DNA of 64,000 nt from Alphaproteobacteria bacterium. GTDB taxonomy: Bacteria > Pseudomonadota > Alphaproteobacteria > CAAGCB01 > CAG-977. Each line of letters begins with the position of its first letter. The stretch's first letter is position 1. A program made the translations under genes and the position numbers. The stretch lies in the NCBI GenBank assembly GCA_900768465.1, contig CAAGCY010000006.1:62001-126000 (forward strand), read 5' to 3'. The notes below the pieces were generated by a model. The model was given only the letters and a program-made list of their open reading frames with translations, was not told where the DNA came from and did no database searches. Shown here piece by piece: positions 9,047-18,020 of the stretch.

Positions 9047-9711
9047 TGAAGAAAGCAAACGTATCGGAGCTGTACGGTGTTCTGGACTATTCGTTCAAGG
9101 ACGAATCTTTGTTGCGCCGCGCGCTGACTTTGGGTTTCGGCGACCATATCAACGGATATGAACGCTTGGAGTTCTTGGGCGACCGCGTTTTGGGACTGAC
9201 CGTCGCGACGATGCTGTTTGAAAGCTTTCCGACCGAAGCCGAAGGCGACTTGGCGCGCCGCTTTGCTCAGCTGACCCGTGCGGAAACGCTGGCGGTTGTA
9301 TCGGAAAAAATGGGCTTTAAAAATTACTTGACGTGTCTGCATTCGGGAACGAAAAACGACGTGACCGTTTCCGTGCTGTCCGATATTTGCGAAGCCGTCA
9401 TCGCCGCGATTTATTGCGACAGCGATTTTGAAACGGCGGCGGATTTTGTGCGAAAACATTGGAAAAATCTGATGTACGAACTGGCTTTGCCGCCCGTTGA
9501 CGCCAAAACCCGATTGCAGGAGGCCGCTCAAGCCCGCAAATTGCCTTTGCCCGTTTATACGGAATTGGAACGCACGGGACCCGACCACAGTCCTGTCTTT
9601 ACAATGCAGGTTGAAGTTCGGGGCTTTGAGCCGTGCAAGGCGAGCGGAGCTTCCAAACGCGAGGCTTCCCAAGCCGCCGCCGCGGAGTTATTGGAGAAAA
9701 TGAAAAAATGA
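9046..9711 (+). CDS. rnc: Ribonuclease III
   Basis: The 221-residue protein has an N-terminal endonuclease domain with the signature ERLEFLGDRVLGL (39-51) and the second acidic pair in SDICEAVIAAIY, then a double-stranded RNA-binding domain from about 150 to the end. It cleaves rRNA precursors and other duplex RNA. The stop overlaps the era start (ATGA), as in the classical lepB-rnc-era-recO operon. Confidence 0.96.
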   Translation: MKKANVSELYGVLDYSFKDESLLRRALTLGFGDHINGYERLEFLGDRVLGLTVATMLFESFPTEAEGDLARRFAQLTRAETLAVVSEKMGFKNYLTCLHSGTKNDVTVSVLSDICEAVIAAIYCDSDFETAADFVRKHWKNLMYELALPPVDAKTRLQEAAQARKLPLPVYTELERTGPDHSPVFTMQVEVRGFEPCKASGASKREASQAAAAELLEKMKK

Positions 9712-10598
9712 CGCGTTGCGGCTTTGTTACTTTGTTGGGCGCGCCGAATGCCGGCAAATCGACTTTGGTCAATACCATGGTCGGGGCGAAAGTGTCGATT
9801 GTGTCGCCCAAAGTTCAGACGACGCGTTCCAGAGTGCGCGGCATTGTGGTCAAAGACGACTGCGAAATCGTGCTGGTGGACACGCCGGGGATTTTCAAAC
9901 CGAAACGCCGTCTTGACAGGGCGATGGTTGCCGCCGCTTGGCAGGAAGCCGAATACACCGACTTGCGCGTTTTGATGGTGGACGCGCGGCGCGGGGTAGA
10001 CGACGACACGCGCGCGATTGTGGACTCTTTAAAAAAGAACAAGCTGGCGGCTGTTTTGGTTTTGAACAAAATCGATTTGGTCAAACCCGAAAAACTGTTG
10101 GAGTTATCGGCGCAATTAAACGCTTTGCATGATTTTTCGGAAACGTTTATGCTGTCCGCTTCGACAGGCGAGGGGGTCAAGGAATTTGAAGACAGGATTG
10201 CCGCTCAAATGCCGGAAAGCCCTTTCATGTTCCCCGCAGATCAGGTTTCCGATTTGCCGAACCGTTTGCTGGCGGCGGAAATCACGCGCGAAAAGCTGTA
10301 TATGAACTTGAATCAGGAATTGCCGTATGTCACAACCGTTCTGACGGATTCTTGGAAAGATTTGGACAACGGCGCGATTCGCCTTGACCAGACGATTTAC
10401 GTCGAACGCGAAAAACAGCGGCAGATTGTTTTGGGCAAAAACGGCGCGATGATTAAAAAAATCGGCATGCAGGCGCGCAAAGAGCTGGAAGACCTGTTTG
10501 AATGTCGCGTCCACCTGTTTTTGTTCGTCAAAGTCCGCGAAAAGTGGGGCGACAATCCCGAACTTTACCGCCCGTGGGGATTGGATTTCAATGCCTGA
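9708..10598 (+). CDS. era: GTPase Era
   Basis: The 296-residue protein is required for 30S ribosome maturation. The G domain carries GAPNAGKSTLV (P-loop, 11-21), DTPG and NKID. The C-terminal KH domain includes IVLGKNGAMIKKIG, which binds the 3' end of 16S rRNA. The ATG at 9708 overlaps the rnc stop. The frame stays open upstream inside rnc, but that part has no homology to Era. Confidence 0.96.
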   Translation: MTRCGFVTLLGAPNAGKSTLVNTMVGAKVSIVSPKVQTTRSRVRGIVVKDDCEIVLVDTPGIFKPKRRLDRAMVAAAWQEAEYTDLRVLMVDARRGVDDDTRAIVDSLKKNKLAAVLVLNKIDLVKPEKLLELSAQLNALHDFSETFMLSASTGEGVKEFEDRIAAQMPESPFMFPADQVSDLPNRLLAAEITREKLYMNLNQELPYVTTVLTDSWKDLDNGAIRLDQTIYVEREKQRQIVLGKNGAMIKKIGMQARKELEDLFECRVHLFLFVKVREKWGDNPELYRPWGLDFNA

Positions 10599-11304
10599 AT
10601 GGTCGGACTGCGGCGTTATCGTCAATGTTCGCAAATACGCCGAAACAGGGGCGGTCGTTACGTTTTTCACACAGGAACACGGGCGGCACGGCGCGCTGTG
10701 TTCGTCTGTTTTTTCAAAACGCAACAGCGGGACTTTTCAAATCGGAAACTTGGTTCAAATCGCTTGGAACGCCCGATTGGAAGAACATCTGGGAACGGCA
10801 AAGGTCGAGCTGTTGACGCCTTACGCCGCCGCTGTTTTGGCTGATGCCGAACGGTTAAGTGTTTTGGCGTCGGCGTGCGCTTTGCTGTTGTTGTTGCCCG
10901 AACGCGAACCCAACCCCGATTTTTTTGAAAAAACGGTCAAGCTGCTGGCGGTTTTGCCGTTCGACGGCTTTTGGGAAGCGTATGCCCGCTGGGAGGTCGA
11001 TTTGCTGTCCGCTTTGGGTTTCGGTTTGGATTTGTCGGTCTGCGCTTTGACGGGAACGACGGCGGATTTATGCTACGTTTCACCCAAAAGCGGACGCGCC
11101 GTTTGCCGCGAAGCGGGTGCACCTTGGGCTGACAAGCTGTTGAGTTTACCCGCTTTTCTGACTCATACGGACGGACGCGCCGAAAATCGGGAAGAAATTA
11201 AAAAAGCCTTAAAATTAACTGGTTTTTTCCTTGAAAATTATGGAGCAAAAACGGTAGACTACCGTATTCCGACGGCTCGGAATCGCTTAATCGAAAAGGT
11301 GTGA
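10591..11304 (+). CDS. recO: DNA repair protein RecO
   Basis: The 237-residue protein has an N-terminal OB fold ([20 protein letters not shown], then [10 protein letters not shown]) and a helical C-terminal domain. RecO loads RecA onto SSB-coated DNA with RecR. It lacks a CxxC zinc motif, as do many Gram-negative RecO proteins. The start at 10591 overlaps the era stop by 8 bp and matches the family N-terminus. Confidence 0.92.
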   Translation: MPEWSDCGVIVNVRKYAETGAVVTFFTQEHGRHGALCSSVFSKRNSGTFQIGNLVQIAWNARLEEHLGTAKVELLTPYAAAVLADAERLSVLASACALLLLLPEREPNPDFFEKTVKLLAVLPFDGFWEAYARWEVDLLSALGFGLDLSVCALTGTTADLCYVSPKSGRAVCREAGAPWADKLLSLPAFLTHTDGRAENREEIKKALKLTGFFLENYGAKTVDYRIPTARNRLIEKV

Positions 11305-11306
11305 AA

Positions 11307-13520
11307 ATGGAAGTTACGGAAAGAATCAGCGATAAATCCTTTAAGGACATTCTGTCGCAGGGATACTTGTCTTACTCGCTGAGCGTCATCGCCGACCGCG
11401 CTTTGCCCGACGTTCGCGACGGACTGAAGCCCGTGCATCGCCGCATTTTGTACGCGATGAACGAATTGCAGCTGAATCCGGCTTCCGGCTTTAAAAAATG
11501 CGCCCGCGTCGTCGGCGACGTTATCGGTAAATACCACCCGCACGGCGACAGCGCGGTTTATGACGCCATGGTACGCTTGGCGCAGGATTTTGCCGTCCGC
11601 TATCCGCTGGTTGACGGGCAGGGCAACTTCGGCAACGTCGACGGGGACAACGCCGCCGCCATGCGTTACACCGAAGCGCGCCTGACCGATGTCGCCATGG
11701 CGATTATGGAAAACTTGGACGACGGGACGGTCGTTTTCAATCCGACGTACGACGGCGACAACCAAGAACCCGCCGTTATGCCGTGCGCTTTTCCGAACTT
11801 GCTGGCAAACGGGTCTTCGGGCATTGCGGTCGGTATGGCGACCAACATTCCGCCGCACAACGTTGGCGAAATCGCGGACGCTCTGCAGGTGTTGATTAAA
11901 AAGCCCGATTGCACGGTCGCAGACTTGCTACAGCACATCAAAGGTCCGGACTTTCCGACGGGCGGAGAGCTTGTCGAATCCCCCGAAAACATTCAAAAAG
12001 TATACGAAACGGGGCGCGGCGCGCTGAAAATCCGCGCCAGATGGGAAAAGGAAGAACTGTCCCACGGGCTGTATCAAATCGTTGTAACGGAAATCCCTTA
12101 CGGCATCAAAAAATCCGATTTGATTGCCAAAATCGCCAAGCTTTTGCTGGAAAAGAAACTGCCGTTCTTGGCGGACATCCGCGATGAATCCGCCGAAAAC
12201 GTGCGTATCGTTCTGGAACCGCGCAACCGCAACATCGAACCCGAACATCTGATGGGACATTTGTTCAAGCAAACGGATTTGCAGATTAACTTCAACTTGA
12301 ATATGAACGTTTTGGACAAAGACCACGTCCCCGGCGTGCGTAATCTGAAAGAAGTGCTGCAGGCGTTTTTGGCTCATCGTCAAGACGTCCTTATCCGCCG
12401 TTCGACGCATCGCTTGGATAAAATCAACCACCGTATGGAAATTTTGGAAGGCTTCCTTGTCGCTTATTTGAACTTGGACGAAGTCATCCGCATTATCCGC
12501 GAAGAAGACGACGCCAAAGCCTGCTTGATGAAAACTTTCAATTTGACCGAAGTACAGGCGGATTCCATTTTGAATATGCGTTTGCGTTCTTTGCGCAAGC
12601 TGGAAGAAATGCAAATCAAGGACGAACATACCGCTTTGGCGCAGGAAAAAGCGGGACTGGAGGCTTTGCTGGTTGATGAAGCTCTGCGCTGGAAAGCCAT
12701 TTCCGCCGAAGTCGCCGTGATGAAAAAGAAATTCGGACAATCGACGGCTTTGGGCAAACGCCGCACTTTGATTTCGGGCGCGGTCGAGGAAATCGAAGTC
12801 CCCGTCGAAGCGATGATAGAAAAAGAACCGATTACCGTCATTTTGTCCGAAAAAGGCTGGGTACGCTCCGTCAAAGGGCACATCGCTTTGGATGATGATA
12901 TCAAGTTCAAGGACGGCGATCGCCTGAAATTCGGATTGCATGCTCAAACGACGGACAAGATTTTGCTGTTTGCGACAAACGGACGCTTTTACACGTTGCA
13001 GGCGGATAAACTGCCGCGCGGACGCGGGTTCGGCGAGCCGTTGCGCCTGTCCGTCGACTTGCCCGAAGAAGACGACATCATTTGCATGTTCGTTTACCAA
13101 ACGGGACGGAAACGCTTGATTGTTTCCAAACGCGGTAAAGGCTTTGCGGTCAAAGAGGACGACTTGGTCGCCCAAACCCGCAACGGCAGAATTATCTTGA
13201 ATTTGGTGCAGGGGGATGAAGCGAAATTCTGTTTGCCGTTTGAAGGCGACACGGTCGCGATTGTGGGCAGCAACAGAAAACTGTTGATTTTCGATGCGCT
13301 GGAAATTCCGGAAATGACGCGCGGGCAGGGTGTCTTTATGCAGAAATATCCCGAAGGCGTTTCCGTTTCCGATATCAAACTGTTCAATAAAGAAGACGGT
13401 TTGGCGTATCCGTGCGGCGGCGGAACGCGGATTGAAACAAACTTGGTCGGCTGGATGGGACATCGCGCGCAAGTCGGCAAAATGCCGCCCGTCGGTTTCC
13501 CGAAAAGCAACAGATTTTAA
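11307..13520 (+). CDS. parC: DNA topoisomerase IV subunit A
   Basis: The 737-residue subunit cuts and rejoins DNA during decatenation. The catalytic tyrosine is Tyr121 in [10 protein letters not shown]. The quinolone-determining loop reads [18 protein letters not shown], with Ser82 (E. coli Ser80) retained and Asp86 in place of Glu84. The C-terminal region carries ParC-type beta-pinwheel repeats, fewer than in GyrA at 35310. The ATG at 11307 has AAAAGG at good spacing; an in-frame GTG at 11301 overlaps the ribosome site. parE is not adjacent. Confidence 0.94.
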   Translation: MEVTERISDKSFKDILSQGYLSYSLSVIADRALPDVRDGLKPVHRRILYAMNELQLNPASGFKKCARVVGDVIGKYHPHGDSAVYDAMVRLAQDFAVRYPLVDGQGNFGNVDGDNAAAMRYTEARLTDVAMAIMENLDDGTVVFNPTYDGDNQEPAVMPCAFPNLLANGSSGIAVGMATNIPPHNVGEIADALQVLIKKPDCTVADLLQHIKGPDFPTGGELVESPENIQKVYETGRGALKIRARWEKEELSHGLYQIVVTEIPYGIKKSDLIAKIAKLLLEKKLPFLADIRDESAENVRIVLEPRNRNIEPEHLMGHLFKQTDLQINFNLNMNVLDKDHVPGVRNLKEVLQAFLAHRQDVLIRRSTHRLDKINHRMEILEGFLVAYLNLDEVIRIIREEDDAKACLMKTFNLTEVQADSILNMRLRSLRKLEEMQIKDEHTALAQEKAGLEALLVDEALRWKAISAEVAVMKKKFGQSTALGKRRTLISGAVEEIEVPVEAMIEKEPITVILSEKGWVRSVKGHIALDDDIKFKDGDRLKFGLHAQTTDKILLFATNGRFYTLQADKLPRGRGFGEPLRLSVDLPEEDDIICMFVYQTGRKRLIVSKRGKGFAVKEDDLVAQTRNGRIILNLVQGDEAKFCLPFEGDTVAIVGSNRKLLIFDALEIPEMTRGQGVFMQKYPEGVSVSDIKLFNKEDGLAYPCGGGTRIETNLVGWMGHRAQVGKMPPVGFPKSNRF

Positions 13521-13535
13521 GCTATAGGGACTTTG

Positions 13536-14081
13536 ATGCTCAAGAAAATCGCCGCGTTCACGTTTTTGGCTGCTACGCTGTATGCTTTTCCCTCGGCGGC
13601 ATCCATTGAAGAATATGTTGCGGGGATTCAGCAGGATGTTGACAATATCTTAAAAAAAGACAACTGGGATTTGTTTGTCCCCGTCAATACCTGGCACAAT
13701 CGGAAAATGTATGACAAAGAAAAGACAGATTCATACAATGAAATGCCGTGGGGAATGGGCGTCGGAAAGCATGTTTATCAAGACAATATTATGCGCGGGC
13801 TGTATGTTATGGCGTTCAGCGATTCCCATGGTAAAGTCGAGCCGATAGTCGGATATTTGCGCCAATGGAATTATTATCTTGATTCGGACAAGGATTTTTC
13901 GGTCGGCGCAGGATATACTCTTGGCGTTACTTTCCGTGACGATTATAATTATTTGCCCATACCCGCACCATTGCCTATTTTTGGTATACAATACGGAAAA
14001 CTGTCCGTTCAGGCAACTTATATTCCCGGACCATATAACATGTTCAATGTTTTGTTTACATGGATAAGATTCGAGTTTTAA
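13536..14081 (+). CDS. pagP: Lipid A acyltransferase, PagP family
   Basis: The 181-residue outer-membrane enzyme transfers an acyl chain from phospholipid to lipid A. After a signal peptide (about 1-22) the sequence tracks E. coli PagP closely: NTWHNRKMYDKEKTDSYNE holds the catalytic His (His54), MAFSDSHGKVEPIVGY holds the Asp-Ser pair (Asp96, Ser97), and GVTFRDDYNYLPIPAPLPI and TYIPGPYN are also shared. It ends in Phe as a barrel should. The hydrocarbon-ruler Gly88 of E. coli aligns with Leu108, suggesting a shorter acyl donor. It starts 15 bp after parC and could be read through from that operon. The start is the ATG after TAGGGA. Confidence 0.93.
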   Translation: MLKKIAAFTFLAATLYAFPSAASIEEYVAGIQQDVDNILKKDNWDLFVPVNTWHNRKMYDKEKTDSYNEMPWGMGVGKHVYQDNIMRGLYVMAFSDSHGKVEPIVGYLRQWNYYLDSDKDFSVGAGYTLGVTFRDDYNYLPIPAPLPIFGIQYGKLSVQATYIPGPYNMFNVLFTWIRFEF

Positions 14082-14156
14082 TCTTCTGAATTTCTAAAGC
14101 GGACGGTAATTTTAAACCTGCCGCTGTTTTCATATAAAGAACCGTCTGAATGAATA

Positions 14157-14195
14157 GGGCAGAGGCAATCAGTTTGCATCTGCCCGATTTTCTTG
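14157..14195 (+). terminator. Terminator after pagP
   Basis: GGGCAGA pairs with TCTGCCC, extended by GCA/TGC inside the stem, followed by a T-rich tail (GATTTTCTT). Confidence 0.65.
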
Positions 14196-14350
14196 AATAA
14201 ATTTTCAGGGTTCTTCTTAAATTTTCACTGCGAAAAATTCCCGCCGAATGTTGGTGATATTGATGCGTTAAAAAACATAACGTTAAAATTCGCTCATAAC
14301 GAACAGTCATATGAAACAATATTGTCGCAAAATCAATGTATAGGAAGTTG

Positions 14351-14368
14351 TTGACAAACGATTGTCAA
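14351..14368. promoter_or_regulatory. Palindromic operator-like site
   Basis: TTGACAA-ACGA-TTGTCAA is a perfect 7-bp inverted repeat with a 4-base spacer. It lies about 55-75 bases upstream of the AT-rich box TATATTAT (14422-14429), a distance that suits an activator site. The binding protein is unknown. Confidence 0.4.
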
Positions 14369-14460
14369 AAAACACCTTTTCAATGAAATCAATAACTTCC
14401 GCAATAAATTGTCGCATAATGTATATTATGTGAGAATGATGACGAGGAGGAGGCTCTATA

Positions 14461-14535
14461 ACGATTTGGATTGATATCGGCATCAGACTTCACGAAGCAG
14501 ACGCTATCGAAGATGCACGCACAAAATCTCATTAA
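14461..14535 (+). CDS. Possible mini-ORF with a non-standard start (low confidence)
   Basis: A frame of 24 codons plus stop (TIWIDIGIRLHEADAIEDAR and four more residues) follows a strong AGGAGGAGG at 14445-14453 at ideal distance, but there is no ATG, GTG or TTG; ACG (14461), ATA (14458) or ATT (14464) would have to serve. In another frame, ATG at 14436 opens a 12-codon peptide containing three consecutive AGG arginine codons. Either could be a leader peptide, or the region may be purely RNA. Confidence 0.2.
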   Translation, partial: TIWIDIGIRLHEADAIEDARTKSH

Positions 14536-14545
14536 GGAGGCTAAG

Positions 14546-14638
14546 ATGTTCGTAAGAGATGTGTTGTCTCTAAAAGCGTGGGGCGCTTCTGGTTATAGGC
14601 TTGGCTTCATCAACGAAGCTAACTCGTTAAGCGAATAA
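14546..14638 (+). CDS. Orphan 30-residue peptide
   Basis: The ATG at 14546 follows AAGGAGG at 5-base spacing, the strongest type of ribosome binding site. The product is 30 residues (starts MFVRDVLSLKAWGASGYRLG, ends NSLSE). It is not hydrophobic, has no signal peptide, and matches no family I know. The stop is 4 bases before a perfect terminator, so it ends a short self-contained transcription unit. It could be a small regulatory protein, a precursor peptide or part of a dual-function RNA. Confidence 0.4.
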   Translation: MFVRDVLSLKAWGASGYRLGFINEANSLSE

Positions 14639-14642
14639 ACTA

Positions 14643-14692
14643 AGCCCCTCTTTGACGAATTGCGTTCAGTTCAAAGAGGGGCTCTTGTTTTT
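14643..14692 (+). terminator. Strong intrinsic terminator of the mini-ORF unit
   Basis: A perfect 13-bp stem (AGCCCCTCTTTGA pairing with TCAAAGAGGGGCT, 14643-14655 and 14671-14683) is followed by CTTGTTTTTGTT. It may also stop minus-strand transcripts from the gene at 15484. Confidence 0.85.
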
Positions 14693-14713
14693 GTTGTACA
14701 AGCATTCAAGCGT

Positions 14714-15484
14714 TTACACGACTGCTTCTAATCCGTCGTACCCTGGCTCCATGTCGGCGGGCAAACAGTCTTTCAATGTCTGATAATCCAGCCCCGGAGC
14801 CATATGCGTCAAAATAATTCTTTTGGGCTTTAAGACATCGCGCCATTCCAAAACGCGGTGAACCGAAGCGTGGCTGGGGTGGTCTTTACTTGACAAACAG
14901 CCGACGACCCAAGTTTCAACGCCTTTTAACACGGATAAGGCGGAATCGTACAAATGAACAACATCCGTCGAGTAGGCAAAATCGCCTATTCTAAAGCCCA
15001 TGCTGGTTGTATATTCGTGATCTTGCGCAAAAGGAATAACTTTTAAGTCCTTTAAATAGAACGATTCTCCGGGAATAATCAAGTTCGGTTCCAGCCACGG
15101 ATGAAAAAAGCCCTCCCCCGCATGAACGGGACGAAAAGCGTAGCCGAAGCGTTCTTTTAACGCATTCAGCGTCGTTTGATTGGCGTAAATAGGAATGCCG
15201 CATTGCATTACGCGGTTGATTTCGCGCAATTCGTCAATGCCATGAGTGTGATCGGCATGTTCGTGCGTATAAAGCACGGCGTCCAGCGCGGTAATATTGG
15301 CAGAGAGCAGCTGTTCACGCAAATCGGGTCCCGTGTCGACCAGAATGTTCATTCCGTTATGCTGAATCAGCAAAGACGTTCTGAGCCGCTTGTTTTTCGG
15401 ATTGTTCGGATCGCAAGCCCCCCATCCCCGGCTGATCATGGGAACTCCGCCTGCCGCGCCACAGCCTAAAATCCGGATTTTCAT
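14714..15484 (-). CDS. Metallo-beta-lactamase-fold hydrolase, PhnP-like
   Basis: The 256-residue protein has the dinuclear metal motif HEHADH (THEHADHTHGIDEL, near residue 95) and later ligand motifs HMAPG and YSTDV. It resembles PhnP and ribonuclease Z-like phosphodiesterases; the N-terminal ILGCGAAGGVP is typical of this group. In Alphaproteobacteria it usually follows tatD, as here (1 bp gap). Its physiological substrate is unknown; no phn genes are nearby. Confidence 0.82.
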   Translation of the reverse strand: MKIRILGCGAAGGVPMISRGWGACDPNNPKNKRLRTSLLIQHNGMNILVDTGPDLREQLLSANITALDAVLYTHEHADHTHGIDELREINRVMQCGIPIYANQTTLNALKERFGYAFRPVHAGEGFFHPWLEPNLIIPGESFYLKDLKVIPFAQDHEYTTSMGFRIGDFAYSTDVVHLYDSALSVLKGVETWVVGCLSSKDHPSHASVHRVLEWRDVLKPKRIILTHMAPGLDYQTLKDCLPADMEPGYDGLEAVV

Positions 15485-15485
15485 A

Positions 15486-16256
15486 TCAATACGCCTTTGT
15501 AAATAATGTTAAAAAGTTTTCGGTTGATATTTCAGCCAGCTCGTTTACGGAAACGCCTTTTAATTCCGCCAGCATTTCCGCCGTTTTGACGACAAAAGAC
15601 GGCTCATTGCGCTTGCCTCTGTACGGAACGGGAGCCAAATACGGCGCATCCGTTTCCACCAGCAATCGGTTCAACGGAACGTCTTTGAAAATATCCCGCA
15701 AATCCTGCGCTTTTTTAAAAGTCAATATTCCCGAAGCCGATAAATACCACCCCTGCTCCAGCCCGAATTTTGCCAGTTCGGCATTGGATGAAAAACAATG
15801 CAGCACGCCCTTGACATCGGGAAATTCGGACAAAGCGTCAATGGTGTCTCGTTCGGCGCAACGCGTGTGAATGACAAGAGGCAATCCCGTTTCGCGCGCC
15901 GCAATCAGGTGATTTTTAAACAGCTTTCGTTGCGCTTCTTTGGTGTTCGGGTCGTAAAAGTAATCAAAGCCCGCCTCCCCCAAAGCAATGATTTTATCAT
16001 CCGAAGTTGCCGCCCGAGCAATCTCATCGGCGGAAACTTTACGTTCGGCGACATATTCGGGATGAACGCCGACCGTTGCGAAAATCTGAGGGTATTTATG
16101 CGCCAAAGCAAGCAATTCCGCCGTATTTTCCAACCGAGTTCCGATTGTCACAATGCGTCTGACCCCCGCATCAAGCGCGCGTTGAACAACGGCATCCGTT
16201 TCTTCGCCGAAATCCGCATGATTCAAATGGCAATGACTGTCCGTTAAATTAAGCAT
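15486..16256 (-). CDS. tatD: TatD-family metal-dependent DNase/hydrolase
   Basis: The 256-residue TIM-barrel protein carries the metal ligands DSHCHLNH (6-13), IALGEAGFDY, VIHTRCAE, LHCFSS and LVETDAPYLAP. TatD proteins act as 3'-5' exonucleases or DNA-quality hydrolases. It overlaps holB by 8 bp. In most relatives metG sits between holB and tatD; here they are directly fused in one operon without it. Confidence 0.9.
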   Translation of the reverse strand: MLNLTDSHCHLNHADFGEETDAVVQRALDAGVRRIVTIGTRLENTAELLALAHKYPQIFATVGVHPEYVAERKVSADEIARAATSDDKIIALGEAGFDYFYDPNTKEAQRKLFKNHLIAARETGLPLVIHTRCAERDTIDALSEFPDVKGVLHCFSSNAELAKFGLEQGWYLSASGILTFKKAQDLRDIFKDVPLNRLLVETDAPYLAPVPYRGKRNEPSFVVKTAEMLAELKGVSVNELAEISTENFLTLFTKAY

Positions 16257-17373
16257 TGATTCCTCGGGTTAATTTTAAAACCGCGTTGACAAAGACCTGT
16301 TTCCTGTCCAAATCGATATCGGCGAACGCCGCCGCAATATCGCTTAAAATATCCATCAGCGTCAAAGTCGGCACAAAGCGGCAAATTTTGCGAACGGTTT
16401 CCGCTTCTCCGGGGATGATTTCATCGAAAACGCCGTTGTTTTGCGATAATACGCACACGCGCGTCAGCCATTGTACGAATAAATCCTGCAGCAATCCGAA
16501 GCGTTCTTTGTCCTTGTAAAGTTTATCCGTCAAATCGTACAGCTTCGGCACGGAAATCCGCGGAAATCCGGCAAACAAGTCCGTCAGTTCGACAAACAGC
16601 CGAATACCGTCGCTGTCCGCCAAAGTCAGCGCTTTTCCCGCGCTTCCTTCCGCCAGCAAAGCCAACGCGCGGCGTTCCGTATCGGGCAAAGACGGATGAT
16701 AAATTTTAAGAAAGTCATCCAGCATATCGTTGTCCAACGGCTTCAGCGCGATTCTGCGACATCTGGAACGAATGGTCGGAAGCAGTTTTCCGGGTGCGTG
16801 ACTAATCAGTAAAATCACCGTTTCCGGCGGCGGTTCTTCCAACGATTTCAGCAAAGCGTTGGCGGCGTGGACGTTCATATCGTCCGCCGCATCAATAATC
16901 AAGACCCGCTTTTTTCCCGCTCCTGCTGTCAAGTGCATAAATTCTTCGGCGTCGCGAATATCGTCAATTCTGATTTCGGAAAAGCGTTTTCGCGCTTTTT
17001 CAACGGCGGGATCAAGCGTTTCCCCGTTTTCCAAAAGCTTTTGACGGGCTTTCAGTTCTTCGGGTTTAAGCGCGCATTCCACCACTTTCAAAGCAGGACT
17101 GCTGCGCCGCGCGACGGCTTTAAACGCCGCGTCTGTTTCAGGGATTGCCAAAGAATTTGTTTTTTGAGCAAACAATCCGTTCCGTTCTTCGGACAGCAAG
17201 AATCGCGCCAAACGAAACGCCAGAGTCGCCTTTCCTACCCCTTTCGGACCGCAAATCAGCCAAGAACCGTCAATCGTGTTGTTGTCAATCGCGCGCAAAA
17301 ACACCTGTTCCGCCGCGTCATGTCCGAACAACTCCGTTTGTTCTTCACAGGATTTCAAGGGGGAATCCGTCAT
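16249..17373 (-). CDS. holB: DNA polymerase III delta-prime subunit
   Basis: The 374-residue clamp-loader subunit has an AAA+ P-loop-like segment GPKGVGKATLAFRLARF (43-59), the DnaX-like sensor region VLIIDAADDMNVHAANALLKSLEEPP, and SHAPGKLLPTIRSRCRRI. The cysteine-rich zinc site of E. coli delta-prime is not present. It overlaps tmk by 4 bp (ATGA). Confidence 0.9.
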   Translation of the reverse strand: MTDSPLKSCEEQTELFGHDAAEQVFLRAIDNNTIDGSWLICGPKGVGKATLAFRLARFLLSEERNGLFAQKTNSLAIPETDAAFKAVARRSSPALKVVECALKPEELKARQKLLENGETLDPAVEKARKRFSEIRIDDIRDAEEFMHLTAGAGKKRVLIIDAADDMNVHAANALLKSLEEPPPETVILLISHAPGKLLPTIRSRCRRIALKPLDNDMLDDFLKIYHPSLPDTERRALALLAEGSAGKALTLADSDGIRLFVELTDLFAGFPRISVPKLYDLTDKLYKDKERFGLLQDLFVQWLTRVCVLSQNNGVFDEIIPGEAETVRKICRFVPTLTLMDILSDIAAAFADIDLDRKQVFVNAVLKLTRGINA

Positions 17374-18020
17374 TTGCCGCCTTTTTCAAACAAACGGGCT
17401 TTGACGATGTCCTGAATGTCGCGCTGAATATCCGCAATGCTTTTTGTCGCGTCGACAACGGCGCAGCGATGCGGATTTTGTTCCGCAATCGTCAGAAAAG
17501 CCTGCCGCAGGTTGCGATGAAAATCCAAACCCATGCGTTCGTACCGGTTTGAATTTGCGTCACGCTTCAAAGCGCGCTCCAGCCCTTTTTCGACGGGCAT
17601 ATCCATAATGACGGTCAAATCGGGATGAAAATCACCGACAACAATATCGTACAGTTTTTGAACGACCTGCTGTCCCAAGCCTTTGTCGGCGTACCCGAAG
17701 CCCTGATAAGCCATCGTTGAATCGGCAAAACGGTCGCAGATAACGGTTTTGCCTTCCTCCAAAGCTTTCCAAATGGTGTGAACCAAGTGATCGCGGCGAG
17801 CAGCGAACATCAGCAAAGCCTCGGTCATCGCGTCCCATCGACCGACAGAGCCTTTGACGACCAGATTTCGAATTTCCTCCGCGCCTTCGGATCCGCCCGG
17901 TTCACGCGTCAGAACGCACGAATGTCCGTGTTGTTCCAAAAAATCGACCAACAGGCGCGTTTGTGTTGATTTTCCGGTACCCTCGCCGCCTTCGAAAGTA
18001 ATAAAAAAGCCTTTTGTCAT
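17370..18020 (-). CDS. tmk: Thymidylate kinase
   Basis: The 216-residue enzyme phosphorylates dTMP to dTDP. It shows the P-loop FEGGEGTGKSTQTRLL (9-24), the DRx motif CDRFADSTMAYQG, and a LID region with arginines at ERALKRD. The start codon shares a base with the dacA stop (TAATG), so translation is coupled to the upstream gene. Confidence 0.94.
   Translation of the reverse strand: MTKGFFITFEGGEGTGKSTQTRLLVDFLEQHGHSCVLTREPGGSEGAEEIRNLVVKGSVGRWDAMTEALLMFAARRDHLVHTIWKALEEGKTVICDRFADSTMAYQGFGYADKGLGQQVVQKLYDIVVGDFHPDLTVIMDMPVEKGLERALKRDANSNRYERMGLDFHRNLRQAFLTIAEQNPHRCAVVDATKSIADIQRDIQDIVKARLFEKGGK

Larger units (their letters stand above)
14082..14713. other. 632-base region without a conventional gene; holds terminators and a mini-ORF locus
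   Basis: The region contains the pagP terminator, a pair of ATTGTCGCA direct repeats (14321-14329 and 14408-14416), a palindrome, two strong ribosome binding sites with short frames, and a perfect 13-bp terminator. The downstream gene at 14714 is on the opposite strand, so any transcript here stands alone. Confidence 0.6.
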
